DNA of 7,717 nucleotides from Erysipelothrix sp. (lineage in GTDB: Bacteria > Bacillota_I > Bacilli_A > Erysipelotrichales > Erysipelotrichaceae): NCBI GenBank assembly GCA_012520695.1, contig JAAYNU010000152.1:1-7717 (forward strand), read 5' to 3'. Of the stretch, positions 1 through 5,775 are shown one piece after another; the stretch's first letter is position 1, and the number at the start of each line of letters is the position of its first letter. A program made the position numbers and the translations under genes. The notes beneath the pieces were generated by a model that did not search any database, had not been told where the DNA came from, and saw only the letters and a program-made list of their open reading frames with translations.

Positions 1-576
1 AGAAACCAGCTTGTCTTTAACTATTATAACACGCTCGTCAAATTCTGCTGTTGGCTCCAAACCATCCGTTAAGACATAGACCTTCGATGCAAGTTCCACC
101 AATTCACGCGCTTCACTTGCAGCATATTCCGCATTACCCATAACCGCAACGACCTTATTCTTAAAGAAAAAGCCATCACAGACAGCACAATACGAAACAC
201 CCTTACCCGTATAATTACGAATCTTACGAACACGCGGAATTGTACGCTGAGTACCCGTCGCCAAAAGAAGCGCAAGACACGCATACGTTTCATTCACAGT
301 CGTCACAATATAACGATCACCATCAAACGCAAGCGAAACTACTTCATCTGTAATGACAGGAATATCCAAGCCCTCGGCCTGTTTAATCCCAATCTCAACC
401 AAATCAGAACCCGAGATTTCAGGAAAACCATAAAAGTTATCCACAATCTTCGCAAGCATATTCGCACCAATATCCTTACCAATGACTACCGGTGTGATAT
501 TCGCACGCACCATATATAAAGACGCCTGAATCCCAGCGGGCCCTTTACCAATTATTAACGCATCAATTTCTTTCAT
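1..576 (-). CDS. Thioredoxin-reductase-like FAD flavoprotein, lacking canonical NADPH motifs (C-terminus outside window)
   Basis: This is the first 192 codons of a low-molecular-weight thioredoxin reductase relative (usually about 300-320 residues), which passes electrons through FAD and a CxxC disulfide to thioredoxin in the cytoplasm. Seen: an N-terminal FAD-binding GKGPAG (residues 10-15), the NFYGFPE stretch (48-53), an ATG motif (106-108), and the redox-active CAVCDG (130-135), placed as in the family. The pyridine-nucleotide half is abnormal. The usual GGGxSA is replaced by GNAEYA (147-152), and the HRRxxxR motif that grips the NADPH phosphate is replaced by TDGLEPTA (170-177). This resembles the ferredoxin-linked, NADPH-independent reductases described in clostridia, so the electron donor may not be NADPH (inference). 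The ATG at 576-574 is preceded by GGGAG at 586-590. A good promoter lies in the 62-bp gap after topB. The C-terminal third is outside the window. Confidence 0.88.
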   Translation of the reverse strand, partial: MKEIDALIIGKGPAGIQASLYMVRANITPVVIGKDIGANMLAKIVDNFYGFPEISGSDLVEIGIKQAEGLDIPVITDEVVSLAFDGDRYIVTTVNETYACLALLLATGTQRTIPRVRKIRNYTGKGVSYCAVCDGFFFKNKVVAVMGNAEYAASEARELVELASKVYVLTDGLEPTAEFDERVIIVKDKLVS

Positions 577-603
577 ATACCATTACTCCCTAAGCTAACT
601 ATC

Positions 604-632
604 ATTATAAGTCATTTAAATTTAAGTCACAA
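604..632 (-). promoter_or_regulatory. Sigma-A-type promoter of the TrxR-like gene
   Basis: Read on the minus strand, TTGTGA (627-632) and a perfect TATAAT (604-609) are separated by 17 bp. Transcription would start near 597, about 20 nt before the ATG, just ahead of the GGGAG site. No terminator hairpin separates topB from this gene, so read-through from topB may add to expression. Confidence 0.7.
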
Positions 633-638
633 CTGATG

Positions 639-2744
639 CTATTCAAAGTTAGGACGCAGATTAATATACTGTTCCCCTACCTCAATTTCAATCATTGCTC
701 CATAGGTCTTACCCGCCTTAGACGTTAATCCCTCAACACGAACACGACCATGCTCAGTAAGCTCTGCAACCATTTCAGGCGTCAGTGGCACCTTACCAAA
801 CTTCGTTACAAAATTAGAGTCCTTCCACAACGTGAAACGACATCCACGATCAACACAAGTATAAGACTTCGACGTTTCAATTACCTTTGATTTGCACAAA
901 GGACACAAGCCTAAATTCACAATCAGATTTATGGACTCACTTGAATCCAAGATTTCCTTCAATTCATCCTCAACGAGTTTAATCGGAGTTTCAAGCGCAT
1001 TCTCACCCAGAAACACCTTCTTTAATTCTTGCCCAAAAAACGTAGTCTTTTCCTTAGACATATCAATCTTCATTTTCTCAAGAGACTCAACCAAATAAAT
1101 CCCTTCATCCTGGATATGATACTGCGTCTTCGTCAAATCAATATACTGAGAATCAATCGCCGATTTAATAATCGTAGAGCGCGTTGCCTCCGTACCAATC
1201 TCAAGACCCTTAAGAATTGCTTCATAGTCCTTCGAATCGTCGTCATCCTCTTCACGAATCTCCTTCAGTTCATCCCTAAACGGATTCTTCAAGAAGTTAT
1301 TCAATGTAGACACCGTATAATGAGCCCTTGGCTTCGTAAAGTCCTTTACCAAATTAAAGATATGATTCACTTCCTGACCCACCACTAAGTTAGGCAAGAG
1401 CTTATCCTTACGTTCGGTTTGTTCAACGGCTTTCCAACCCTGCTGAACCGCAATATTACCCTTAACCTCAAACGATTCCTTACCACACTCAATCACCATC
1501 TTCGATTGATTCTCAATACAGTCCTCATCATAGAACACTGCACAGAATCTACGATAGATTGCTTCATAACACTGACGCTCAGCAGAAGACGCAAACGAAT
1601 TCGCACTCGCAATCTTAGTCGTCGGCGTAATCGCACTATGACTCTCAATCTTACTATCATCAAAAATACGCTTATTATCCTTAAAGACAAGCTTCATACT
1701 CGAACGAGACTGAATTGCCTGAATGATTTCCTTAACCTTCCCCTTCTCAGCCGTAGCCATATACTCCGTAGGTGTACGAGGATACGACACCAATGCCTTC
1801 TCATACAAAGACTGCACAAGAGACAAAGTAACATCCGGTTTAAAACCATGCTTCTTAGACAAAAAGTTCTGAAGCGAAGACTGACTGAATAGTTTAGGCG
1901 CAACCACAATCTTCTTCTCCGATTTGATATCAATAACTGTTGCAGGTAAATCATTCAACTCATTCGCGTAGACCTGTGCCTTCTCAACATCCTCAACTCC
2001 ATAGTTCTTCTTAACCTTAAGCTCAATGACTTCTCCATCCGTAATTTCATTGGACTGAAGTGTCGTCAGTTCACGCGGCTCAAAGTTCTTAATTTCCATA
2101 TCACGATCATAGATTGCTTTTACGATCGCAGTAATAACACGACCCACCCGTAATAATCGACCACTCTTAAGCGTTGCATAACGCGTTAAGTTAATGCCAT
2201 AAAGCCAATCCATGTACGTACGCGCATACCCTTCATCACCTAAATTATCATAGTTAGCAGAAGGCTCAAGTTTATTCAAAGACTCAAGAATCGTTGCCTC
2301 AGTCTGATCCGGTAACCACATACGATAAACAGGCTTCTGATTATCTATTTCATTAAGAATCACTCGAATGATAATCTCACCCTCACGATCCGCATCACCA
2401 CAATGAATGATACCAGTGGTATCTTCCTTCTCAGCCAAAGACCTCAAAATATTAATCTGTCTCTTCTTACCCTCATCCACTGCCTTCGTCTTAAAATCCA
2501 TACCAATCTTATACTTAAATGTCTCAGGAACATAAGGTAAGTTATCAAGTGTCCATTGACGCTTCTCACCCTCATAATCATCGATATCAAACAGCGTAAA
2601 AAGATGCCCAAAGGCATACGAGATATAATATGAGTCTGTTTCAATATATCCGCCACGATTCGAAGCCTTCTCACCCGTAGACTCAATTGCTTTTGCAATC
2701 GTACGCGCTAAACTAGGCTTCTCCGCAATGATTAATTTTTTCAT
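639..2744 (-). CDS. topB: DNA topoisomerase III (type IA)
   Basis: TopB is a type IA topoisomerase that cuts one DNA strand through a tyrosine and passes the other strand, resolving catenanes and recombination intermediates. The 701-residue length fits bacterial TopB (about 650-730). In order: a TOPRIM domain with MKKLIIAEKPS at the N-terminus (catalytic Glu8) and the metal-binding GDADREGE (116-123); the LxRVGRV segment (199-204) of domain IV; the catalytic tyrosine in SYPRTPTEYM (Tyr321); SHSAITPT (368-375); the GTEATRSTII element (517-526); and a C-terminal four-cysteine zinc-ribbon-like segment, CPLC (614-617) and CVDRGC (630-635). An acidic EEDDDD patch (498-503) precedes the GTEATR element. 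I chose the ATG at 2744 because it opens the conserved MKKLxIAEKPS. An in-frame GTG at 2753 would add three residues but has no better ribosome site; the Shine-Dalgarno is weak for either start. The gene is divergent from the acidic-protein gene. Confidence 0.97.
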   Translation of the reverse strand: MKKLIIAEKPSLARTIAKAIESTGEKASNRGGYIETDSYYISYAFGHLFTLFDIDDYEGEKRQWTLDNLPYVPETFKYKIGMDFKTKAVDEGKKRQINILRSLAEKEDTTGIIHCGDADREGEIIIRVILNEIDNQKPVYRMWLPDQTEATILESLNKLEPSANYDNLGDEGYARTYMDWLYGINLTRYATLKSGRLLRVGRVITAIVKAIYDRDMEIKNFEPRELTTLQSNEITDGEVIELKVKKNYGVEDVEKAQVYANELNDLPATVIDIKSEKKIVVAPKLFSQSSLQNFLSKKHGFKPDVTLSLVQSLYEKALVSYPRTPTEYMATAEKGKVKEIIQAIQSRSSMKLVFKDNKRIFDDSKIESHSAITPTTKIASANSFASSAERQCYEAIYRRFCAVFYDEDCIENQSKMVIECGKESFEVKGNIAVQQGWKAVEQTERKDKLLPNLVVGQEVNHIFNLVKDFTKPRAHYTVSTLNNFLKNPFRDELKEIREEDDDDSKDYEAILKGLEIGTEATRSTIIKSAIDSQYIDLTKTQYHIQDEGIYLVESLEKMKIDMSKEKTTFFGQELKKVFLGENALETPIKLVEDELKEILDSSESINLIVNLGLCPLCKSKVIETSKSYTCVDRGCRFTLWKDSNFVTKFGKVPLTPEMVAELTEHGRVRVEGLTSKAGKTYGAMIEIEVGEQYINLRPNFE

Positions 2745-2769
2745 ATTCCACACACACTTTCTTCAATCT

Positions 2770-2778
2770 ATTCTATCA
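2770..2778 (-). promoter_or_regulatory. Extended -10 promoter for topB
   Basis: On the minus strand TGATAGAAT is an extended -10 (TGn plus TAGAAT, 5 of 6 matches), with no strong -35. Transcription would begin about 20 nt before the topB ATG. It lies back-to-back with the promoter of the divergent acidic-protein gene, the two -10 elements being about 35 bp apart, so polymerase binding at the two may interfere. Confidence 0.5.
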
Positions 2779-2787
2779 CGCAATCAC

Positions 2788-2817
2788 TTTCCAATGTAAG
2801 GTATTTAGTGATATACT
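2788..2817 (+). promoter_or_regulatory. Promoter of the acidic-protein gene
   Basis: TTTCCA (2788-2793) lies 18 bp before TATACT (2812-2817), which carries an upstream TG (2809-2810) and so forms an extended -10. Transcription would begin near 2824, directly before the consensus ribosome site AGGAGG at 2827-2832, giving a leader of only about 16 nt. Confidence 0.6.
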
Positions 2818-2839
2818 ATAACAAATAGGAGGTTCTCAA

Positions 2840-3406
2840 ATGGACGAAAAAGAACTAAACACCATTAGTAAAAAGAAATTTCTAGACAAGGCAAAAGAAA
2901 CACTCGAAGATGTCGTCGACAACAAAGAGCAATATGTCATTGAGGACGAAAACGGAAAAAGAGCTTTATTATTAGATTTCGATGAGTTCATGGAAATGAT
3001 CAGTACCATGGAACAACTCGTAGATCACATTGAAGACTTCGACGAATTCGAAATATTTGACCACGAATTCGATATTGACCCCGTCATGGAACTACTCTCA
3101 GATACCCCAGAAGGCGAAATAGCCCAAGAATTCATCCTCTTCAACGAACTCGACGAAGAACTCGCAAACGCTTTTGTCTCAAACAAAATCAGTGAAGAAG
3201 AATTCATCGTCGAACTGTTCAAATCAGAATTCGTACCCACCGATGATTTCTTCGAGCAATTCTTGACACTCGATGAAGAACTTCAAGAACTCATCCTCGA
3301 AAAAACACCGCACCCTGATTTGATTATCGATTATTTCAATGGAGACATCTCAAGAGAACTACTCATTGACATACTCTCAGACCTTGACGTCACAGATATG
3401 CACTAA
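2840..3406 (+). CDS. Highly acidic 188-residue protein: Phd/YefM-like N-terminus plus tandem acidic helical repeats
   Basis: Function unknown. Perfect AGGAGG (2827-2832) sits 7 nt before the ATG. About 57 of 188 residues are Asp/Glu against about 13 Lys/Arg, and only five basic residues follow residue 40. Residues about 8-58 resemble the Phd/YefM antitoxin fold: a lysine-rich helix, then YVIEDENGKRALLLDFDEF (32-50), which follows the family pattern of strand, NGK turn, strand and 'S/D-x-x-E-[FY]' helix. The rest is about 2.5 copies of a roughly 40-residue unit with LDEEL at 104-108 and again at 144-148, and matching helices VMELLSD, IVELFKS and LIIDYFN. There is no signal peptide or membrane segment, so it should be cytoplasmic. 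No toxin gene adjoins it: topB is upstream and divergent, tRNA-Lys downstream. It could be an orphan antitoxin derivative, a DNA-mimic-like acidic protein, or a partner-binding protein. The gene is clearly real; the function is not known. Confidence 0.85.
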   Translation: MDEKELNTISKKKFLDKAKETLEDVVDNKEQYVIEDENGKRALLLDFDEFMEMISTMEQLVDHIEDFDEFEIFDHEFDIDPVMELLSDTPEGEIAQEFILFNELDEELANAFVSNKISEEEFIVELFKSEFVPTDDFFEQFLTLDEELQELILEKTPHPDLIIDYFNGDISRELLIDILSDLDVTDMH

Positions 3407-3421
3407 TTTTAGAAATAATGC

Positions 3422-3449
3422 TTGTAATTATTTTCCCTAGCGTTATAAT
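3422..3449 (+). promoter_or_regulatory. Promoter of tRNA-Lys
   Basis: TTGTAA (3422-3427) and a perfect TATAAT (3444-3449) are 16 bp apart, and the tRNA 5' end is 11 nt downstream of the -10. No terminator follows the acidic-protein gene, so some tRNA could also be processed from read-through transcripts. Confidence 0.65.
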
Positions 3450-3459
3450 TAACTAGCAT

Positions 3460-3535
3460 GCTCCGTTAGCTCAGTAGGTAGAGCAACTGACTCTTAATCA
3501 GTGGGTCCACGGTTCGAATCCGTGACGGAGCACCA
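3460..3535 (+). tRNA. tRNA-Lys(CUU)
   Basis: A complete 76-nt cloverleaf can be folded by eye. The acceptor stem GCTCCGT (3460-3466) pairs perfectly with ACGGAGC (3525-3531). The D arm is GCTC/GAGC. The anticodon stem is ACTGA/TCAGT with loop CTCTTAA, giving anticodon CTT at 3493-3495, which reads the Lys codon AAG. The T arm is CACGG/CCGTG with loop TTCGAAT. The discriminator is A, and CCA is encoded (3533-3535). It has its own promoter and terminator and stands as a single tRNA gene. Confidence 0.97.
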
Positions 3536-3545
3536 ATATACCAAT

Positions 3546-3569
3546 AACCCACTTTTCAGTGGGTTTTTT
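3546..3569 (+). terminator. Rho-independent terminator after tRNA-Lys
   Basis: Stem AACCCACT (3546-3553) and AGTGGGTT (3558-3565) close a 4-nt TTTC loop and run into a T tract (3564-3569). It starts 10 nt after the CCA end, which ends the tRNA transcript cleanly. Confidence 0.9.
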
Positions 3570-3626
3570 GTTGCCTAAAAATACCATGAGGATACAAAAT
3601 CGATAATCTCAATAAATACAAAGTAT

Positions 3627-3664
3627 AAAAAAATCGAGTGTTCCTAACGTGGAGCACTCGATTT
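3627..3664 (-). terminator. Rho-independent terminator of the minus-strand block
   Basis: A 14-bp stem (3631-3644 with 3651-3664, one G-U-type mismatch) around the loop TAACGT is followed, on the minus strand, by a run of seven T (the A run at 3627-3633). The stem reaches into the stop codon of the 50-residue protein gene (3663-3665). The opposite face has only a broken T run, so termination is mainly for minus-strand transcripts. Confidence 0.85.
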
Positions 3665-3815
3665 AAATTTCTAAACCAATTGAAATACTATAATCGCAAC
3701 CAAGTAAATGATCACACTGTAGATTATTATATGAAGGGAAAAACTTATCTACAATAAACGCTAATACAAAGGAACATAGAAATATAATTCCCCCGATGCT
3801 TGTATACCTCTTCAT
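3663..3815 (-). CDS. Small single-span membrane protein, 50 residues
   Basis: I do not recognise this protein. It opens with the basic MKR and then a hydrophobic stretch (residues 7-22), so it should be a membrane-anchored peptide with the N-terminus inside. A short, mostly uncharged tail outside has two cysteines (34 and 40) in the segment CDHLLGC, which could form a disulfide. There is no lipobox and no SPase site that I would trust. An in-frame upstream start at 3869 would overlap the stop region of the preceding gene. The ATG at 3815 has a strong GGGAGG site about 7 nt before it, which decides the start. It follows the DUF898-like gene by 43 bp and ends in the stem of a terminator, so the two are probably co-transcribed. 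Confidence 0.62.
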   Translation of the reverse strand: MKRYTSIGGIIFLCSFVLAFIVDKFFPSYNNLQCDHLLGCDYSISIGLEI

Positions 3816-3858
3816 TAAAATTCCTCCCTTCTGACATCCATCTTGATGGACAATCTTC

Positions 3859-4164
3859 TTAGTCTGCAAAGTGTGTGTTCTTGGTAACCCATTGCATCAT
3901 TTTAATTTGTACCCAGAAACCATAAATTCCAAATGTTATTACTGTCAAAAGCAACCATTTGATCCATTGACCGAACAATGAAACTGCAGACCCATCAAAT
4001 CTTAATCGACGTCCATCAATTACTGTGTGACTGGCTTTCCATGACTCCACCATAGTGATGGCCCAAGGTGCACATATTCCTAAAGTGAATACAGTAACCA
4101 ACACTCCTAAAATACGATAAACAATAAGCTGCAACAATCCTCCATCAAAATATGAATTAGACAT
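3859..4164 (-). CDS. Small DUF898/YjgN-like membrane protein with internal duplication
   Basis: A 101-residue protein with two membrane segments (about 11-33 and 64-86) joined by a polar loop containing DGRRLRFDG (50-58). The second half has the DUF898/YjgN signature: TFGIYGFW (77-84), then W92 and a terminal NTHF. The two halves are repeats exactly 50 residues apart: T24-V-x-T-x-G-I-x-x-x-W34 matches T74-V-x-T-x-G-I-x-x-x-W84, and W42/W92 and T47/T97 also match. DUF898 proteins are integral membrane proteins of unknown function, usually much longer, so this is a minimal two-unit form. The ATG at 4164 is preceded by GAGGAG (4171-4176) at 6 nt. A small CGC-GAAA-GCG hairpin (4179-4188) lies just ahead of the ribosome site. 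It follows licD by 55 bp beyond a weak terminator and precedes the 50-residue membrane protein gene. Confidence 0.83.
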   Translation of the reverse strand: MSNSYFDGGLLQLIVYRILGVLVTVFTLGICAPWAITMVESWKASHTVIDGRRLRFDGSAVSLFGQWIKWLLLTVITFGIYGFWVQIKMMQWVTKNTHFAD

Positions 4165-4193
4165 TAATTTCTCCTCATCGCTTTCGCGTTTGT

Positions 4194-4221
4194 AAATAAA
4201 ATAAAAGACGCACTGCGTCTT
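4194..4221 (-). terminator. Probable weak terminator after the LicD-family gene
   Basis: AAGACGCA (4205-4212) and TGCGTCTT (4214-4221) form a near-perfect palindrome with one central base, so the real loop is 3 nt or larger. On the minus strand it is followed by an interrupted T-rich run (TTATTTTATTT). The stem overlaps the stop codon of the LicD gene (4220-4222). The broken T run suggests partial read-through into the DUF898-like gene, for which I see no clear separate promoter. Confidence 0.6.
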
Positions 4222-5077
4222 ATGAATTCTTTAATAAATCATCGATATCATCTCTAAACTTAAACTCAACGAAACCATGATGAGGTTCTTGCAGTTCGAT
4301 ACTTGGTGGTTCCATGTAGTTGCCATAGTATTGTGTTAAAATCTCATCTGCACGACGCGGCCTAGGGTAGAGTCTTCCTTCAAATTCAACTTCGACGATG
4401 TCATCAAAATAAGATTGATCAATCGCAAAGCGCATGTAGTATGCTTTGATCCCTTCCATCATGGATGAAATGAGATTAAGCGAAGGATCATTGTTGTAGG
4501 TTTGAGCTGCTTCATCTAGTTTTCGATTTAGGTATTGAAACGAAAATGGTTTCAATAAGAATCGCTTGATTGAATCCACAAATGGATTAACCGAAGATTC
4601 ATTCTTTGCATAAAGTTTACCCATTTTCATGCGGCGGTATCGATTGACCTGGCGCATGTGTTGTTCTCTTTTATGTTCAGGAGCTATTTTATCGAGTGGA
4701 AACACATCCATAAAGATGCCCTTATGGAAGTCAAGTTCAGCCCAATCTTCTTGAATCGCAAGAGATCCTTCTACTGTAAGTCTTGTGAATGCATGAATAT
4801 ATTCTGGATCCGTATGGTAGTTTTGAACAAACACCTCTTTATTGAGGTGATCTTTGGCCAACACAACAAAACGATCATATTCGCTGCGCTTCATTACGAC
4901 ATCAATGTCGTCGTCCCAGGGAATCATTTTCCCTGTTCTTAGGGATCCAATTAAGGTCCCGTATGCTAATGTGTACTTAAGATCATGTTCAGTACAAAAC
5001 GCATGAAATACTTGTAGTGCATAAAGTGCGTGCTTTTGTAAAGTACGCACTTCCATTGGATTCAAAATAAATGTCAT
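4220..5077 (-). CDS. LicD-family phosphotransferase (phosphocholine-transferase-like)
   Basis: A 285-residue member of the LicD/fukutin-related family (PF04991 type), nucleotidyltransferase-fold enzymes that move phosphocholine or similar phospho-groups from a CDP-activated donor onto sugars of teichoic acids, capsules or lipopolysaccharide. Seen: the helix HAFCTEHDLKYTLAYGTLIG (25-44), the signature SLRTGKMIPWDDDIDVVM (45-62) whose DDDID aspartates are the expected metal ligands, GIFMDVFPLD (120-129), and the C-terminal LYPRP plus YYGNYMEPP (250-258) typical of LicD. No signal peptide or transmembrane segment is present, so it should work on the cytoplasmic face. The ATG at 5077 has GAAGG about 8 nt upstream. 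The choline-activation genes licA, licB and licC are not in the window, so the donor is unproven. The gene lies 34 bp after the SIMPL gene but has its own extended -10. Confidence 0.92.
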   Translation of the reverse strand: MTFILNPMEVRTLQKHALYALQVFHAFCTEHDLKYTLAYGTLIGSLRTGKMIPWDDDIDVVMKRSEYDRFVVLAKDHLNKEVFVQNYHTDPEYIHAFTRLTVEGSLAIQEDWAELDFHKGIFMDVFPLDKIAPEHKREQHMRQVNRYRRMKMGKLYAKNESSVNPFVDSIKRFLLKPFSFQYLNRKLDEAAQTYNNDPSLNLISSMMEGIKAYYMRFAIDQSYFDDIVEVEFEGRLYPRPRRADEILTQYYGNYMEPPSIELQEPHHGFVEFKFRDDIDDLLKNS

Positions 5078-5099
5078 TCTATCGCCTTCTTCTTACGAT

Positions 5100-5108
5100 A
5101 TTATAACA
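5100..5108 (-). promoter_or_regulatory. Extended -10 promoter for the LicD-family gene
   Basis: On the minus strand TGTTATAAT is a perfect extended -10 (TGn plus TATAAT). No convincing -35 is present 17 bp upstream, which is normal for extended -10 promoters. Transcription would begin near 5093, about 15 nt before the ATG. It lies in the 34-bp gap after the SIMPL gene. Confidence 0.6.
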
Positions 5109-5111
5109 TAT

Positions 5112-5711
5112 TTATTTGATTTCCCAGGAAATTAGTACATTTTGTGACACAGTTAACTCACTTGCACTCATACTACCACCCATATCCATCGCCATAGCCT
5201 TCATATAAGGCCTTCCCATGGACTGTGAGACAAATTCTATAGTCTTAATATTACCCAATTTAATACCCGATGCTGAGGCAATAACCTTCGCTTTATCGGT
5301 TGCATCTGTAACCGCAAGGGTAATTGCATCATTATCATATTTCGTAGTGTCTTTAATGAAGTAGGATAGTGAGAAATTGAAGTCCGTTGTTGAACGCAAA
5401 GCATCCAATAAATCCTTCATTCGATCCAAATCAATCTTGTCTTCAAACGTTAGATTTTGTGATGATCGAAATTGTTTCGGCTGTTTATCATATGGATGAA
5501 TAATCGAAACGTTAATTGAAGATGTCTTCACCTTCGCTACATTGAAGAGCACTTTTTTGAAACTCTCAACAATCGCATTATATTGCTCAGTTAAAGCAGA
5601 ATGACTTTCAGCATATGAATCCGCATCCTGAATTAGTTCATACGAAAATCTCATCATATCCGGAGCAGCAGAAACACTCCCAAAACCCTCAACTTTAATT
5701 GTATTTGTCAT
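5112..5711 (-). CDS. SIMPL-domain (DUF541) protein without signal peptide
   Basis: A 199-residue SIMPL/DUF541 protein. Seen: the family opening TIKVEGFGSVSAAPD (residues 4-18), with the usual V-x-G-x-G-x-V-x-x-x-P-D pattern; a central ATDKAKVIASASGIKLG segment matching the conserved 'A-x-x-[KR]-A-x-x-[IL]-A-x-x-x-G' helix; and an ending ELTVSQNVLISWEI matching the terminal beta strands. Most family members are exported (for example YggE of Escherichia coli); this one begins directly with the domain and has no leader, so it should be cytoplasmic. The family has no firm biochemical role. The ATG at 5711 is preceded by GAGGGG at about 7-8 nt; an in-frame GTG at 5726 lies inside that ribosome site and is rejected. 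It is divergent from the four-span membrane protein gene across a 92-bp gap and may read into the LicD gene. Confidence 0.88.
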   Translation of the reverse strand: MTNTIKVEGFGSVSAAPDMMRFSYELIQDADSYAESHSALTEQYNAIVESFKKVLFNVAKVKTSSINVSIIHPYDKQPKQFRSSQNLTFEDKIDLDRMKDLLDALRSTTDFNFSLSYFIKDTTKYDNDAITLAVTDATDKAKVIASASGIKLGNIKTIEFVSQSMGRPYMKAMAMDMGGSMSASELTVSQNVLISWEIK

Positions 5712-5747
5712 ATTGAAACCCCTCACTTTACATATGTATTTAATACA

Positions 5748-5775
5748 ACATTTAAAACAAAACTACATTAAATGT
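5748..5775. promoter_or_regulatory. 8-bp inverted repeat in the divergent promoter region, possible operator
   Basis: ACATTTAA (5748-5755) and TTAAATGT (5768-5775) are perfect inverted copies with a 12-bp spacer, centre to centre 20 bp, about two helical turns. The right arm ends on the T of the extended -10 of the plus-strand gene, and the left arm lies upstream of the SIMPL gene. A second small palindrome, GTATTTAATAC (5736-5746), adjoins it. Such AT-rich dyads arise by chance fairly often, so binding by a regulator is only a possibility. Confidence 0.3.

Noticed and set aside
69..293. Minus-strand 74-codon frame near the left edge
   Set aside because: It is out of frame within the TrxR-like gene, and its Arg/Val-rich translation matches nothing; the true frame carries CAVCDG.
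892..1892. Plus-strand open frames opposite topB (892-1098, 1029-1388, 1419-1892), and minus-strand ones out of frame (1493-1690, 1694-1954, 2444-2698)
   Set aside because: They have Arg-rich, low-complexity translations, lack ribosome sites, and lie wholly within topB, which carries all type IA topoisomerase motifs.
3025..3240. Minus-strand Ser-rich 71-codon frame opposite the acidic gene
   Set aside because: GAA/GAC/TTC codons read backwards give Ser/Phe-rich shadow frames, and it has no ribosome site. The plus frame has AGGAGG and a promoter.
3460..3535. tRNA-Lys as an integration (att) site for a mobile element
   Set aside because: I see no integrase, no direct repeat of the tRNA 3' end in the window, and the tRNA is followed by its own terminator.
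3570..3626. Short plus-strand ATG after the tRNA terminator
   Set aside because: It reaches a stop after six codons. The stretch holds nothing else that I can support.
3832..3849. Small TCCATC/GATGGA palindrome between the DUF898-like gene and the 50-residue gene
   Set aside because: Six-base arms with a two-base centre and no T tract are too weak to call a terminator or operator.
4658..4942. Plus-strand 94-codon frame
   Set aside because: It is antisense to the LicD signature region and has no ribosome site.
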